64,000 bases of DNA from positions 106,654-170,653 of the forward strand of contig NZ_VIRF01000065.1 in assembly GCF_008107685.1 (NCBI RefSeq), in the 5' to 3' direction. The notes below the pieces were generated by a model. The model was not told where the DNA came from, searched no databases, and saw only the letters and a program-made list of their open reading frames with translations. A program made the position numbers and the translations under genes. Each line of letters begins with the position of its first letter. Positions within the stretch are counted from its first letter, which is position 1. This DNA comes from Novosphingobium sp. BW1. GTDB taxonomy: Bacteria; Pseudomonadota; Alphaproteobacteria; Sphingomonadales; Sphingomonadaceae. Positions 1-7,294 of this stretch are shown here, piece after piece.

Positions 1-64
1 CATGCTCGACCGGCCCTACCTGGCCCGCGCGGAAACCGTGCTGCGCCTGGCAGGCCGCGCATGA
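1..64 (+). CDS. 3' end of an upstream gene (partial)
   Basis: An open frame enters the window at base 2 and ends at TGA 62-64, giving about 20 codons of a C-terminal tail. Its stop overlaps the ATG of the next gene as ATGA, which is typical of translational coupling inside an operon. The piece is too short to assign. Given the CoA-transferase and enoyl-CoA hydratase that follow, another acyl-CoA pathway gene is plausible, but this is inference. Confidence 0.6.
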   Translation, partial: MLDRPYLARAETVLRLAGRA

Positions 65-1332
65 GCGTCACCGTTTCGCCCGACGACCTTGACCTCGCGC
101 GCTACCTGCGGCGCGGCGACAGCATCGTTATCGGCCAGGCCTGCGGCGAGCCGACCACGCTGGTCGAGGCGCTGCTGGAGCAGGCCAGCGCCATAGGCGA
201 TCTGAAGGTCTTTATCGCGACCAGCTTTTCCGGTCTGTTCCGGCCTGAACGCAGCCAGGGCATCGCGCTTTCCAGCATGGGCGCCATCGGGGCTCTTCGT
301 GCGATGAGCAAGGCTAACCGCCTCTCGGTCATCCCGGTCCATGTCGGTCAGGTCGGCGCGCTGATTGCCTCGGGCGTGATCGGCTGCGACGTGGCCATGC
401 TGCAACTGAGCACGCCGGACGAACATGGCCTTCACAGCTGCGGGCTCATTGCCGACCATGTGCGCGCGGCGGCTGACAGGGCGCGGGTGGTCCTTGCCGA
501 AGTCAACGCGCAGGTTCCCTTCACGGCGGGCGAGGCGATCCCTGCGGCCGAGATTGACGTTGCTGTGCCAGTTGCGCGCACGCCGGTTGAGGTCGCGCCT
601 GCCGCGATCACCGAGACCGACCGCGCCATCGCGGGGCATGCCGCGAAGTACATCCGCGACGGCGCGGTTATCCAGACCGGCGTGGGCGCGATCCCTGATG
701 CGATCCTGCGCCAGCTGACCGACCGGCGAGATCTGGGCGTCCATTCGGGCATGCTGGGTGATGGTCTCGTCGACCTGATCGAAGCGGGGGTTGTCACCAA
801 CGCGCGCAAGGCGATCGACCGGGGCATCTCGGTCAACGGCGCGCTGATCGGGACCGAGCGGCTCTACCGCTGGGCGCATCGTAACCCGGCCCTGCGCATG
901 TGCGCGGGCACCTATACCCACGCCGATGCCGTGCTCGCGCAGATCGAGGGGCTGGTCTCGATCAATTCTGCCCTGGAAGTGGACCTGACCGGACAGGTCA
1001 ACGCCGAGCAGAGCGGGCCGAGCTATCTCGGCGGAACCGGGGGGCAGGTCGATTTCGTGCGCGCGGGCGCGCGTTCGCCGAGGGGCCATTCGCTGATGGT
1101 CTTGCCGGCCACCGCGCGGGGCGGCACGATCAGCCGGATTACGGCGAACCTCTCGGGCCCGGTGACCACCGCGCGCAGTGAAGTCGACGTGATCGTAACC
1201 GAGTTCGGTGCCGCAGAGCTGAAAGGCCAGCCGCTTGCCGAACGGGCACGGCGGCTCTGCGCCATTGCCCACCCCGATTTTCGCGAGGACCTCGAACGTG
1301 AGGCCTACGCCACGTGCCAGAGAGGTTTCTGA
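61..1332 (+). CDS. Acetyl-CoA hydrolase/transferase family CoA-transferase
   Basis: This 423-residue protein resembles the acetyl-CoA hydrolase / 4-hydroxybutyrate CoA-transferase family, which moves CoA between carboxylic acids through a glutamyl-CoA thioester. The C-terminal half has the family signatures: a stretch reading SALEVDLTGQVNAE near residue 305, then YLGGTGGQVDF, then a late IVTEFGAAELKG block. The Glu of the first block is a candidate active-site residue, though I did not verify this by alignment. The start ATG overlaps the previous stop, and the enoyl-CoA hydratase begins 2 bases after this stop, so the genes form one operon. The family is clear; the acyl substrate is unknown. 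A role in degrading a carboxylic acid through its CoA ester is inferred. Confidence 0.88.
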   Translation: MSVTVSPDDLDLARYLRRGDSIVIGQACGEPTTLVEALLEQASAIGDLKVFIATSFSGLFRPERSQGIALSSMGAIGALRAMSKANRLSVIPVHVGQVGALIASGVIGCDVAMLQLSTPDEHGLHSCGLIADHVRAAADRARVVLAEVNAQVPFTAGEAIPAAEIDVAVPVARTPVEVAPAAITETDRAIAGHAAKYIRDGAVIQTGVGAIPDAILRQLTDRRDLGVHSGMLGDGLVDLIEAGVVTNARKAIDRGISVNGALIGTERLYRWAHRNPALRMCAGTYTHADAVLAQIEGLVSINSALEVDLTGQVNAEQSGPSYLGGTGGQVDFVRAGARSPRGHSLMVLPATARGGTISRITANLSGPVTTARSEVDVIVTEFGAAELKGQPLAERARRLCAIAHPDFREDLEREAYATCQRGF

Positions 1333-1334
1333 CG

Positions 1335-2105
1335 ATGTCCGATGCGGTCACCCTGACCAGCCCCGAGCCGGGGATTGCCCTCATCACGATCAATCGCCCC
1401 GAGCAGCGCAACGCGCTTTCGGCCGAGGTGCGGGCCGGGCTCTACGCGGCCTGGGATGCCTTCGAAGCGACCCCGGACTACCGCATCGCGATCCTCACCG
1501 GCGCGGGCGAAAAGGCTTTTTGCGCCGGCGGAGATCTCAAGGAAATGGTCGAGACCGGGCTCCAGGTGCCTCCGCGCGACATGTTCCCGGTGCCCTACGA
1601 TACGGTGCAGCTGAGCAAGCCGACCATCGCGGCGGTCAACGGCGTGGCCTTCGCGGGCGGCTGGATGATTGCGCAGGGCTGCGATCTGTGCGTGGCGAGC
1701 CGGGCCGCGCGATTTGCGATCACCGAGGTCAAGGTCGGGCGCAGTTCGCCCTGGGCCGCGCCTCTTATTCACATGATCCCCCAGCGCATCATGATGGAGA
1801 TCATCCTGACCGGAAAGCCGATCGACGCGCAGCGGGCCTACGAGATCGGCCTCGTCAACCGCCTCGCCGAGCCCGGGGAAACGCTGGATGTCGCGCTCGA
1901 ACTCGCGCGCGAGGTGCTGCAGGGCGCGCCGCAATCGGTCCGCGCGGGACGCGAAACGGTGATGCTGGCCACGCAGATGGGCCGCAGCGCCGCGCTGGAA
2001 GCCGCGCGCCACGCCTCAGAATGGACCTACCGCTGCGAGGATGCGCAGGAGGGCCCACGTGCTTTTGCCGAGAAGCGCGCGCCCGTCTGGACGTCCTTCG
2101 ACTGA
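1335..2105 (+). CDS. Enoyl-CoA hydratase/isomerase family protein
   Basis: This 256-residue crotonase-fold protein has the expected length. The oxyanion-hole/active-site segment GEKAFCAGGDLKEM is clear near residue 65, as is the second conserved helix AAVNGVAFAGGWMIAQGCDLCVAS near residue 105. These enzymes add water to, or isomerise, enoyl-CoA thioesters in the cytoplasm. I chose ATG 1335, just after the CoA-transferase stop, over an in-frame GTG at 1314 that would overlap that gene. Co-transcription with the CoA-transferase suggests a short acyl-CoA degradation route. Hydratase, isomerase or hydrolase activity cannot be told apart by eye. Confidence 0.9.
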   Translation: MSDAVTLTSPEPGIALITINRPEQRNALSAEVRAGLYAAWDAFEATPDYRIAILTGAGEKAFCAGGDLKEMVETGLQVPPRDMFPVPYDTVQLSKPTIAAVNGVAFAGGWMIAQGCDLCVASRAARFAITEVKVGRSSPWAAPLIHMIPQRIMMEIILTGKPIDAQRAYEIGLVNRLAEPGETLDVALELAREVLQGAPQSVRAGRETVMLATQMGRSAALEAARHASEWTYRCEDAQEGPRAFAEKRAPVWTSFD

Positions 2106-2118
2106 AAGTAGGAGGGCG

Positions 2119-2610
2119 TCAGCCCTTCGTTTCTCCCTCCACAGGTGGCGCGAGATTGGCATGGAGGCGGTCGAGCAATGCGATCATCGTGGTCATTTCG
2201 TCCAGGTCGAAGTCGCGCCAGGCGGCCTCCTCGGCGCGCGCGGCGATCCGGTCCAGCTCACGGGTGATGTCGTGACCCGCCTTGGTCATGTGGATCGCCT
2301 GGACCCGGCGGTCCTGCTCTTGGCGGCGGCGTTCGACCAGATTTTCGGCCACCAGCCGGTCGACGATCCGCCCTGCCGAGGCATCGGAAATCTCCAGTTT
2401 CTGCGCAATCCCCCTTTGGGCAATGCCCTCGTCCTGCGCGACCGCGACGAGCGCACCCCATTGCGAACGGGTGACGCCCAGGTCAGCAACCATCTCGTCG
2501 AAGCGGGCGCGCAGCAGGCGGGCAAGCACGGTGATCCGCACCGATGCCGTGCGGCGCGGGTCCTCGAAATCCTTGAGCGGTGTACCGTCCAATTCCCTCT
2601 CCTTGCGCAT
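2119..2610 (-). CDS. MarR-family transcriptional regulator
   Basis: This 163-residue protein has the MarR winged-helix layout: a dimerisation helix (ITVLARLLRARFDEM), then GVTRSQWGALVAVAQDEGIAQRGIAQKLEISDASAGRIVDRL, then the wing with ENLVERRRQEQDRRVQAIHMT. MarR proteins usually repress a neighbouring operon and release DNA on binding an aromatic or acyl-CoA ligand. The gene converges on the enoyl-CoA hydratase and diverges from the SMP-30-like gene, so either unit could be its target. The ATG at 2610 fits the family N-terminus; the frame stays open upstream but without family-like sequence. Two short hairpins lie in the 258-base gap to the next gene. Confidence 0.9.
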   Translation of the reverse strand: MRKERELDGTPLKDFEDPRRTASVRITVLARLLRARFDEMVADLGVTRSQWGALVAVAQDEGIAQRGIAQKLEISDASAGRIVDRLVAENLVERRRQEQDRRVQAIHMTKAGHDITRELDRIAARAEEAAWRDFDLDEMTTMIALLDRLHANLAPPVEGETKG

Positions 2611-2679
2611 CGATGCTTGCGCTTGTCCCGCAAACGCGCGCAATCCGCAATGTCGAGCCTGTGGGAAGGACGATTTCCT

Positions 2680-2693
2680 AGGGCCATTGCCCT
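2680..2693. repeat. Hairpin with CATT loop, decayed GATG-loop family
   Basis: AGGGC and GCCCT (5 bp) flank a CATT loop, the complement of AATG, one base off the GATG seen in related hairpins. It lies 23 bases from a perfect family member in opposite orientation, in the gap between the MarR and SMP-30-like genes. Confidence 0.45.
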
Positions 2694-2715
2694 CGGGGGC
2701 ACCGATTCCGGGGGC

Positions 2716-2735
2716 CAAGGGGCGATGGCCCCTTG
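2716..2735. repeat. Perfect 8-bp hairpin with GATG loop
   Basis: CAAGGGGC, loop GATG, GCCCCTTG. The stem pairs perfectly. The same loop recurs with a different but still complementary stem at 6061-6080, and in imperfect copies at 5968-5987 and 33649-33667. All are intergenic, which suggests a dispersed REP-like family rather than a terminator: no T-run follows. Confidence 0.6.
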
Positions 2736-2868
2736 AAGCTGTTTTTACCTGTTTACATGATCTCTTCAGGCCCGATTTCACCGCGAAGGCGATGCCCGGG
2801 ACCTGCGCTTGACCCGGGCTAGGGGCAGGCAGAGGGATGGGCCGTTGCCGCAAGCAAGGGAGGGCTTC

Positions 2869-3762
2869 GTGAACACCATGCGCTGCTGTTGGGAGGTGCC
2901 CGGAGCTCATCTTCAGGCGCCGGTCTGGCTGGATGGGGCGAACATGCTCGTGCTGGTCGACCGGGCGCAAGGGACATTACGCTACTTCGCGCCGGAGAGC
3001 GGTGAGAGCGGCGAGATTGCAGTGCCAGGGCAGCCTGGCTTTGCAGTGCCAACGCAGGAGGGAAGCCTCCTTGTCGGGACCGCGCGGGAACTGCTGGTTC
3101 TGGACCGTGAGGGAAGCGCCGCACGAGAGTTCCTTCTCGAACCCGGCGCGCAGCAGACAGGCCTTGTCCATGTCGATGCGCGCGGGCGCGTATGGTTCAC
3201 TATGGAGGCTGCGGGGGAGGCGGCAGGGCATGGGCAGGGCAAGGGCGTGGCCGGACAGGCCGGGCTGGTGCGTTACCATGACGAACGGCTGGTGCGCATG
3301 GTCTTCGACATGCCGCAGGCAGGGGGAATGGTGCTCGATCCCGAGGCGCGCGAGCTGCTGCTGGCCGATGGCGGGGCCTACCGCGTGCGTCGTTACCGCG
3401 TCAGTCGGGCCGGGAGCCTCTGGGAGGAGGCGACATTCCTCGATCTGGCGGGGGATGCCCTACGTCCCGCAGCGCTTGCGCGCGACAGCGAAGGCGGCGT
3501 GTGGGTGAGCTTTGCAGACTGCGGGCTCCTGCATCGTTACGCCGCGGATGGAACGCTGAGCGCGCAGGTGGACGTGCCCGGAGAGGAGATCACGGGGCTC
3601 GGGTTTGGAGGAGGCGGGGCGGAGATCCTCTACATCTGTGCCCGCACCGCACAGGGTGCCGCGCTCTACGCGCAAGATCTTGCCATACCGGGGCCGGCTT
3701 CCTGCGCGGTGCGTACCGGCCATGCGGATATCGGCCTGATTACTGACGACGACCACCACTGA
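2869..3762 (+). CDS. SMP-30/gluconolactonase-like beta-propeller protein
   Basis: About 297 residues, with the repeating pattern of the SMP-30/gluconolactonase/LRE group: WEVPGAHLQAPVWL at the N-terminus, a VHVDARGRVWFTM strand near residue 105, a GGMVLDPEARELLLADGGAYRVRRYRV strand and a late ALARDSEGGVWVSFADCGLLHRY strand. Members hydrolyse lactones using a bound divalent metal. I chose GTG 2869 because AGGGAGGG sits just upstream; ATG 2878 is the alternative. The gene is divergent from the MarR regulator. Sequence conservation is modest, so the family is likely but the substrate is unknown. Confidence 0.75.
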   Translation: MNTMRCCWEVPGAHLQAPVWLDGANMLVLVDRAQGTLRYFAPESGESGEIAVPGQPGFAVPTQEGSLLVGTARELLVLDREGSAAREFLLEPGAQQTGLVHVDARGRVWFTMEAAGEAAGHGQGKGVAGQAGLVRYHDERLVRMVFDMPQAGGMVLDPEARELLLADGGAYRVRRYRVSRAGSLWEEATFLDLAGDALRPAALARDSEGGVWVSFADCGLLHRYAADGTLSAQVDVPGEEITGLGFGGGGAEILYICARTAQGAALYAQDLAIPGPASCAVRTGHADIGLITDDDHH

Positions 3763-3969
3763 TCCTGGGCGCCTCTGCGCTATCGGCACAGTACCTTGCG
3801 TATCCTGTCGAGAAGCCCAGCGCCTGTGCACCCTAGCCTGCGAACGAACGTCAGGGCGCGAACCCGAGCCGGAGAGGAGCCCTTGGCCAGTTCGCGCGGC
3901 TAGGTGATGGTCCAGCTTGCTTTCGAAATCGCCGAGGTGGTCTGCGTGGCGCTCTCGGGGATCGTGTCC

Positions 3970-4450
3970 GCCTGCGCGCAGTGCAGGTCTACAAGATCGG
4001 CATGCCCAATGCCGTGATCGGATGTGATGCGGCGGGGCAGATGTACATGGACCAGGGTGCCGATTGCCGTTCGATGGATGTCTCAGCGGTCGCTGGGCTC
4101 GGCAGCTGGAGGCTGCCCTTCCAGCCTGGGCAACCTCTTGCTAGGCCAGGCCGAGGATGCGGAAAGCCCTTCCCCCGTGCTCAACATCGCGCGTGAGCTG
4201 ACCACCGACACGGGCGGGGCATTTCAGTGGCGGGGGATGCCAGGCAGCTGCAACGTCAAGCAGGTCCTGCAACCGATGATGGCGGCGGCCTGCATGCAGA
4301 GCCACGACCATCCGGTCAGCGGCATGGGCGGCGGCGATCCGCGATCGCCCTATGTCAATCGCTTCGAGGTCGGTTCGCCCAACGAACCATGCACCTTGCT
4401 GGCCGATGCTCCCGGCGGGCGCGGTCATGGCCTACCAGCACGGCGGCGAG
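3970..4450 (+). pseudogene. Remnant of hydantoinase B / acetone carboxylase-type subunit (HyuB)
   Basis: Three reading frames in succession encode consecutive pieces of a HyuB-like C-terminal region. First comes VYKIGMPNAVIG...MDQGADCRSMD (frame of base 3981). Then comes IARELTTDTGGAFQWRGMPG followed by SPYVNRFEVGSPNEP (frame of 4024). Last is LPAGAVMAYQHGG (frame of 4352). HyuB-type proteins form half of ATP-dependent hydantoinase or ketone carboxylase complexes. At least two frameshifts and a missing N-terminal half make this a dead gene. The 200 bases before it (3763-3969) hold nothing I can identify. It runs straight into a HyuA remnant. Confidence 0.7.
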
Positions 4451-4905
4451 CAAGGGCGTCAATCCGGCCGGGCTCACCATGCTGGCCTATGGTGGCAACG
4501 GTCCGGCCTTCGCTGCAATCCAGGCAGCGGAACTGGGCCTTGCGCGGGTGCTGATCCCACTGTCAACGAGGAGCGTTCGCTCATCGCGCCGGTCGAGGAT
4601 CTTGCGATGGAACGGCTGCGCGCGCTTTGCGAGGTCTTGGCGGCATGTGCGCGGAAAAGCCTTCAGGCCGCCGGTTTCGCGGAGGACGAGAGCACCGCCT
4701 CCTGGCAGCTCAACATGCGTTATCCGGGCCAGAACTTCGCGCTCACTTTCGATGTCGCACATGGCGCGCTCAGCGGTCTTGTGTGGCTGGACCGGGACCT
4801 TGGGCAGAAGGCGCTGGCGCTGTTCAACGCCCGTCACACCCAGGAATACGGCCATATCCGCGAGCATGAACTGCCCGAGGTGGCCGGCGCACGCCCGTGC
4901 AGGCG
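4451..4905 (+). pseudogene. Remnant of hydantoinase A / oxoprolinase-type subunit (HyuA)
   Basis: Fragments of a HyuA-like C-terminal region lie in two frames. VNPAGLTMLAYGGNGPAFAA and AELGLARVLIP match the usual GGxGP glycine segment near the HyuA C-terminus. After a frame change follow STVNEERSLIAPVEDLAMER and a long stretch to HELPEVAG. HyuA is the ATP-binding partner of HyuB, and the two normally lie side by side, as their remnants do here. The N-terminal three quarters are missing, and the 3' end is fused directly to cytochrome P450 sequence, so this is a deletion junction. Confidence 0.7.
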
Positions 4906-5165
4906 GCAGCCGGCCACGCGCTTGATCCCGACTGCGCGCAGGGGCAGCAGGGCACTTTCATGAGCTTTGGCGATGGCGCCCACCACTGTCCCAGCTGGCT
5001 GGTGGCGCATCATGAGACGCGCATCTTCATCGATCGCCTGCTGCGCGTACCCGGTGCCGCGATGGTGGAGCCGCCCGAGATGCTCTGGAACGCCCTCCCA
5101 GGAGCTACGAACTGCGCAATACACAGGTGCGTTGCACGCCCCGATCCAAGGGCGATATCGGCGCT
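4906..5165 (+). pseudogene. Cytochrome P450 heme-binding C-terminal remnant
   Basis: The frame of base 4897 encodes the heme-ligand loop FGDGAHHCPSW, followed by a typical L-helix region (HETRIFIDRLLRVPG) and PPEMLWNALPG. At about 5102 a frameshift moves the end (SYELRNTQVRCTP) into another frame. The loop matches the P450 FxxGxxxC pattern, with the axial Cys in HHCPSW; the residue usually Gly after CP is Ser. Only about 80 of the roughly 400 residues of a P450 remain, with no N-terminus, so it cannot be functional. Confidence 0.75.
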
Positions 5166-5263
5166 GCGATACGCCTGACGCTTGTGTCCGGTCCTCCGCC
5201 ATGGCTACCACGAGGGCAGACGTGGAGCGCCATTCGGCGCCAGGCAGACTGGGAGAAAAGCAG

Positions 5264-5944
5264 ATGGTAGGCAGATATATCGTCACCGGCGGCTTCGGCG
5301 TGCTGGGCCGCGCCGTATGTGCCCAGCTTCGCAGTGAAGGCCACCGTGTCGGCGTGATCGACATGGCGCCTTGCCCTGACGGCTACGAAGGTCCCGCCGA
5401 GGGCGGTATCGATCTTGCCGAGGCAGCAGTGGTCGGGCCAGCCGTGGCGCGAATGGTCACGCAACTGGGCGGGCTCGATGGTCTTGTCAATGTCGCAGGG
5501 GGCTTCGTGTGGGAGCCGTTGGGGCCGGGCTCTCCGGCGACGTTCGAGCGGATGTACCGGACCAACCTGCACACCGCCACGACGACCAGCGAGGCGGTAC
5601 TGGAGATGCTCGCGCCGGGCGGGGCCATCGTCAACATTGGCGCGGCGGCGGCCCGCGATGCGGGCGAGGGCATGGGCGCCTATGCGGCATCGAAGGCCGG
5701 GGTCATGGCGCTGACGCAGGCGCTCGCCGCGCAGCTGCGGCCCCGGGGCATCCGTGTGAACGCGGTCCTTCCCACGGTCCTCGATACCCCCACCAACCGC
5801 GCGGACATGCCCGGTGCCGATCCCGGGGACTGGATTGCTCCTGCCGCCGCGGCGCAGGTCATTGCCTGGCTGCTTTCGCCTGCGGCATCTTGCGTTACCG
5901 GAGAGGGAATCGCGCTCTCGATGGGGCAGGGCAAAGGCGAGTGA
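5264..5944 (+). CDS. SDR-family oxidoreductase with substituted catalytic serine
   Basis: This 226-residue short-chain dehydrogenase is complete for a classical SDR: dinucleotide-binding TGGFGVLG at residues 8-15, NVAGG near 76, YAASK with Tyr140/Lys144, and RGIRVNAVLPTVLDTP after it. Thirteen residues before Tyr140, where classical SDRs carry the catalytic Ser, the residue is Ala127 (IVNIGAAAARDAG). It may therefore be slow, use another residue, or belong to an SDR branch lacking that Ser. ATG 5264 has GGGAGAAAAG upstream. It is the only intact gene between two blocks of pseudogenes, so its partners may be lost. The predicted NAD(P)-dependent substrate is unknown. Confidence 0.85.
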   Translation: MVGRYIVTGGFGVLGRAVCAQLRSEGHRVGVIDMAPCPDGYEGPAEGGIDLAEAAVVGPAVARMVTQLGGLDGLVNVAGGFVWEPLGPGSPATFERMYRTNLHTATTTSEAVLEMLAPGGAIVNIGAAAARDAGEGMGAYAASKAGVMALTQALAAQLRPRGIRVNAVLPTVLDTPTNRADMPGADPGDWIAPAAAAQVIAWLLSPAASCVTGEGIALSMGQGKGE

Positions 5945-5967
5945 AGAAGGTAAGCAGGACCGATATT

Positions 5968-5987
5968 CAAGGGGCCATCGCCTCTTG
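5968..5987. repeat. Hairpin with CATC loop (GATG family, one mismatch)
   Basis: CAAGGGGC, loop CATC, GCCTCTTG: an 8-bp stem with one mismatch. On the minus strand the loop reads GATG. It lies 24 bases after the SDR stop and forms an inverted pair with the perfect copy at 6061-6080, so it may also act as a long-range terminator-like structure. Confidence 0.5.
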
Positions 5988-6060
5988 ACCCCAAGACGGG
6001 CAACCTCACCATTTCAAGCCCAGCTGGCGCGCGAAAGGTGAGGCGTCCAGTTTGGGGAGC

Positions 6061-6080
6061 CCGAGGGCGATGGCCCTCGG
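6061..6080. repeat. Perfect 8-bp hairpin with GATG loop
   Basis: CCGAGGGC, loop GATG, GCCCTCGG. The stem differs from that at 2716-2735 at paired positions, yet pairing is kept and the loop is identical. That is the compensatory pattern expected of a structured repeat. Confidence 0.6.
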
Positions 6081-6171
6081 ATATATCTTACTGAAATCCT
6101 TTAGTCCTCTTCAGGAAAGATGAGGGTGACGCACAAGCCGGGTGGAGAGAAAACAGGAGCAGCTTGCCATG

Positions 6172-6390
6172 TTCGACCTGTACGCTTTCGGCAGTCGTGG
6201 CCAGCGCGCCGCCAAGGACGCGGTCGTTGCCGGTGCGCACCACGCGCGTGACGATGACCGCGCCGATCAGGGCGAGGGCGATGGCGACGCCCGCCATCGT
6301 GGCGTTCAGCGCCAGCAGCAGGCGGCTGCGCAGGGCAGGCGTGCGCGGCTCGGCGGCGGCGCCGGTTTTGCTCAGCGGCTCAGCGGGCAT
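6172..6390 (-). pseudogene. Sensor histidine kinase, N-terminal remnant
   Basis: The minus-strand frame encodes a kinase-like N-terminus: a charged start, LRSRLLLALNATMAGVAIAL, a membrane segment continuing to GAVIVTRVV, then the start of a periplasmic domain (NDRVLGGALATTAES). After that the homology ends and the frame runs into unrelated sequence with a stop at 6088. HAMP, DHp and ATPase domains are all missing. It follows a response-regulator remnant in the same direction, as expected for a two-component operon that has suffered deletions. Confidence 0.55.
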
Positions 6391-6404
6391 CGAGCATTTA
6401 GCCG

Positions 6405-6560
6405 ATCCCGCGCTTTCAATTCCTCGGGCGCGAAGGGTTTGCGCAGGTAGTCGTCGGCGGCCAGGTCCAGTCCGCGCACCCTGTCGTCCAGCCCATCGCG
6501 CGCAGTCAGCATCGGCACGGGTACGCGCGCGCCGCGGTAGCGCCCCGTTTCAAGGAAATC
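6405..6560 (-). pseudogene. Response regulator receiver-domain remnant
   Basis: This is a receiver-domain piece of an OmpR-type regulator: [19 protein letters not shown] followed by [18 protein letters not shown], which covers the beta4/beta5 region with the conserved Lys-Pro. The N-terminal part with the phospho-acceptor Asp and the whole DNA-binding domain are absent. Nearly the same string ([30 protein letters not shown]) occurs in the second decayed locus at 43.3 kb, so the two loci derive from related regulators. Confidence 0.65.
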
Positions 6561-6567
6561 TTCTCCT

Positions 6568-7159
6568 ATGCGAATGCTGAAATGCGGTTGTGCGCTCGTT
6601 GCGATTGTGGCGGCGCGCCCGGCTCTCGCCCAGACCGTCACCCTGGCTGCACCCAGGAGACGCTCGCCGACCTGGTGCGCCGTCAGGCCGGCGAGATTGC
6701 CGATCTGCGTGCACGGGTCGAACAGCTGGAAGGTCGTCGGGCTGCCAGTACCTCCGACGAGGCCCCGGATTCGGTCATTGTCGTGTCGGCGCAGGAGAAG
6801 GACAGTGGCCTGGGCGCGAACGCGCGCGTCGTTACGCTTCCCTTTGCACCACAGCTTATCACGCCGACCATGGTCGAGCGGGACATCGTGCGGGCGCAGG
6901 CGGCAAAGGACGCCGGTGTCACCACCGAATGGGGGCGGGCGTCATCGAGCTCACCACCCGCTACGAGCAGGTCTCGTTCTGTAATCTCCCCGCCCCGGCC
7001 GACGGCTGGTCCGAGACGCTGGACGCCAACCGGTATCTCAACAGCTTCACGCGCATTCAGCTCAACGCCATCTACTGGGCCGTGACCGACGCGCTGCCCG
7101 GCTATGCCGGCACCGACACGGGTGAGGCGCTAGCCGCGCGCTTTGGCGTTACATTCTGA
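6568..7159 (+). pseudogene. Phosphate-selective porin (OprO/P type), internally deleted
   Basis: Three frames carry the two ends of one porin. The signal peptide region ([20 protein letters not shown]) lies in the frame of 6568. The coiled N-terminal segment ([21 protein letters not shown], later VTTEWG) lies in the frame of 6582. The C-terminal strands (IELTTRYEQVSF, DANRYLNSFTRIQLNAIYW, EALAARFGVTF, ending in Phe) lie in the frame of 6590. About two thirds of the barrel is missing between TEWG and IELTTRYEQ. It is divergent from the two-component remnant, matching the layout at 43.0-44.4 kb. The 135 bases after it hold nothing identifiable. Confidence 0.65.
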
Positions 7160-7294
7160 AACACGGCTATCGCCTGTTGAACACGGGTCTTTCAGAACAT
7201 TGACAGGCGAGGGGCCCTCTTGACCTAATCGCGTTCAGGTCAGGGAGCCCCACCCGTGTTTCGACGCCCACCTGCTCATGTCCGACTTTCCGCT

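Noticed and set aside
6277..6300. Further GGGCGATGG-like string
   Set aside because: Lies inside the kinase remnant and its flanks do not pair into the GATG-loop hairpin.
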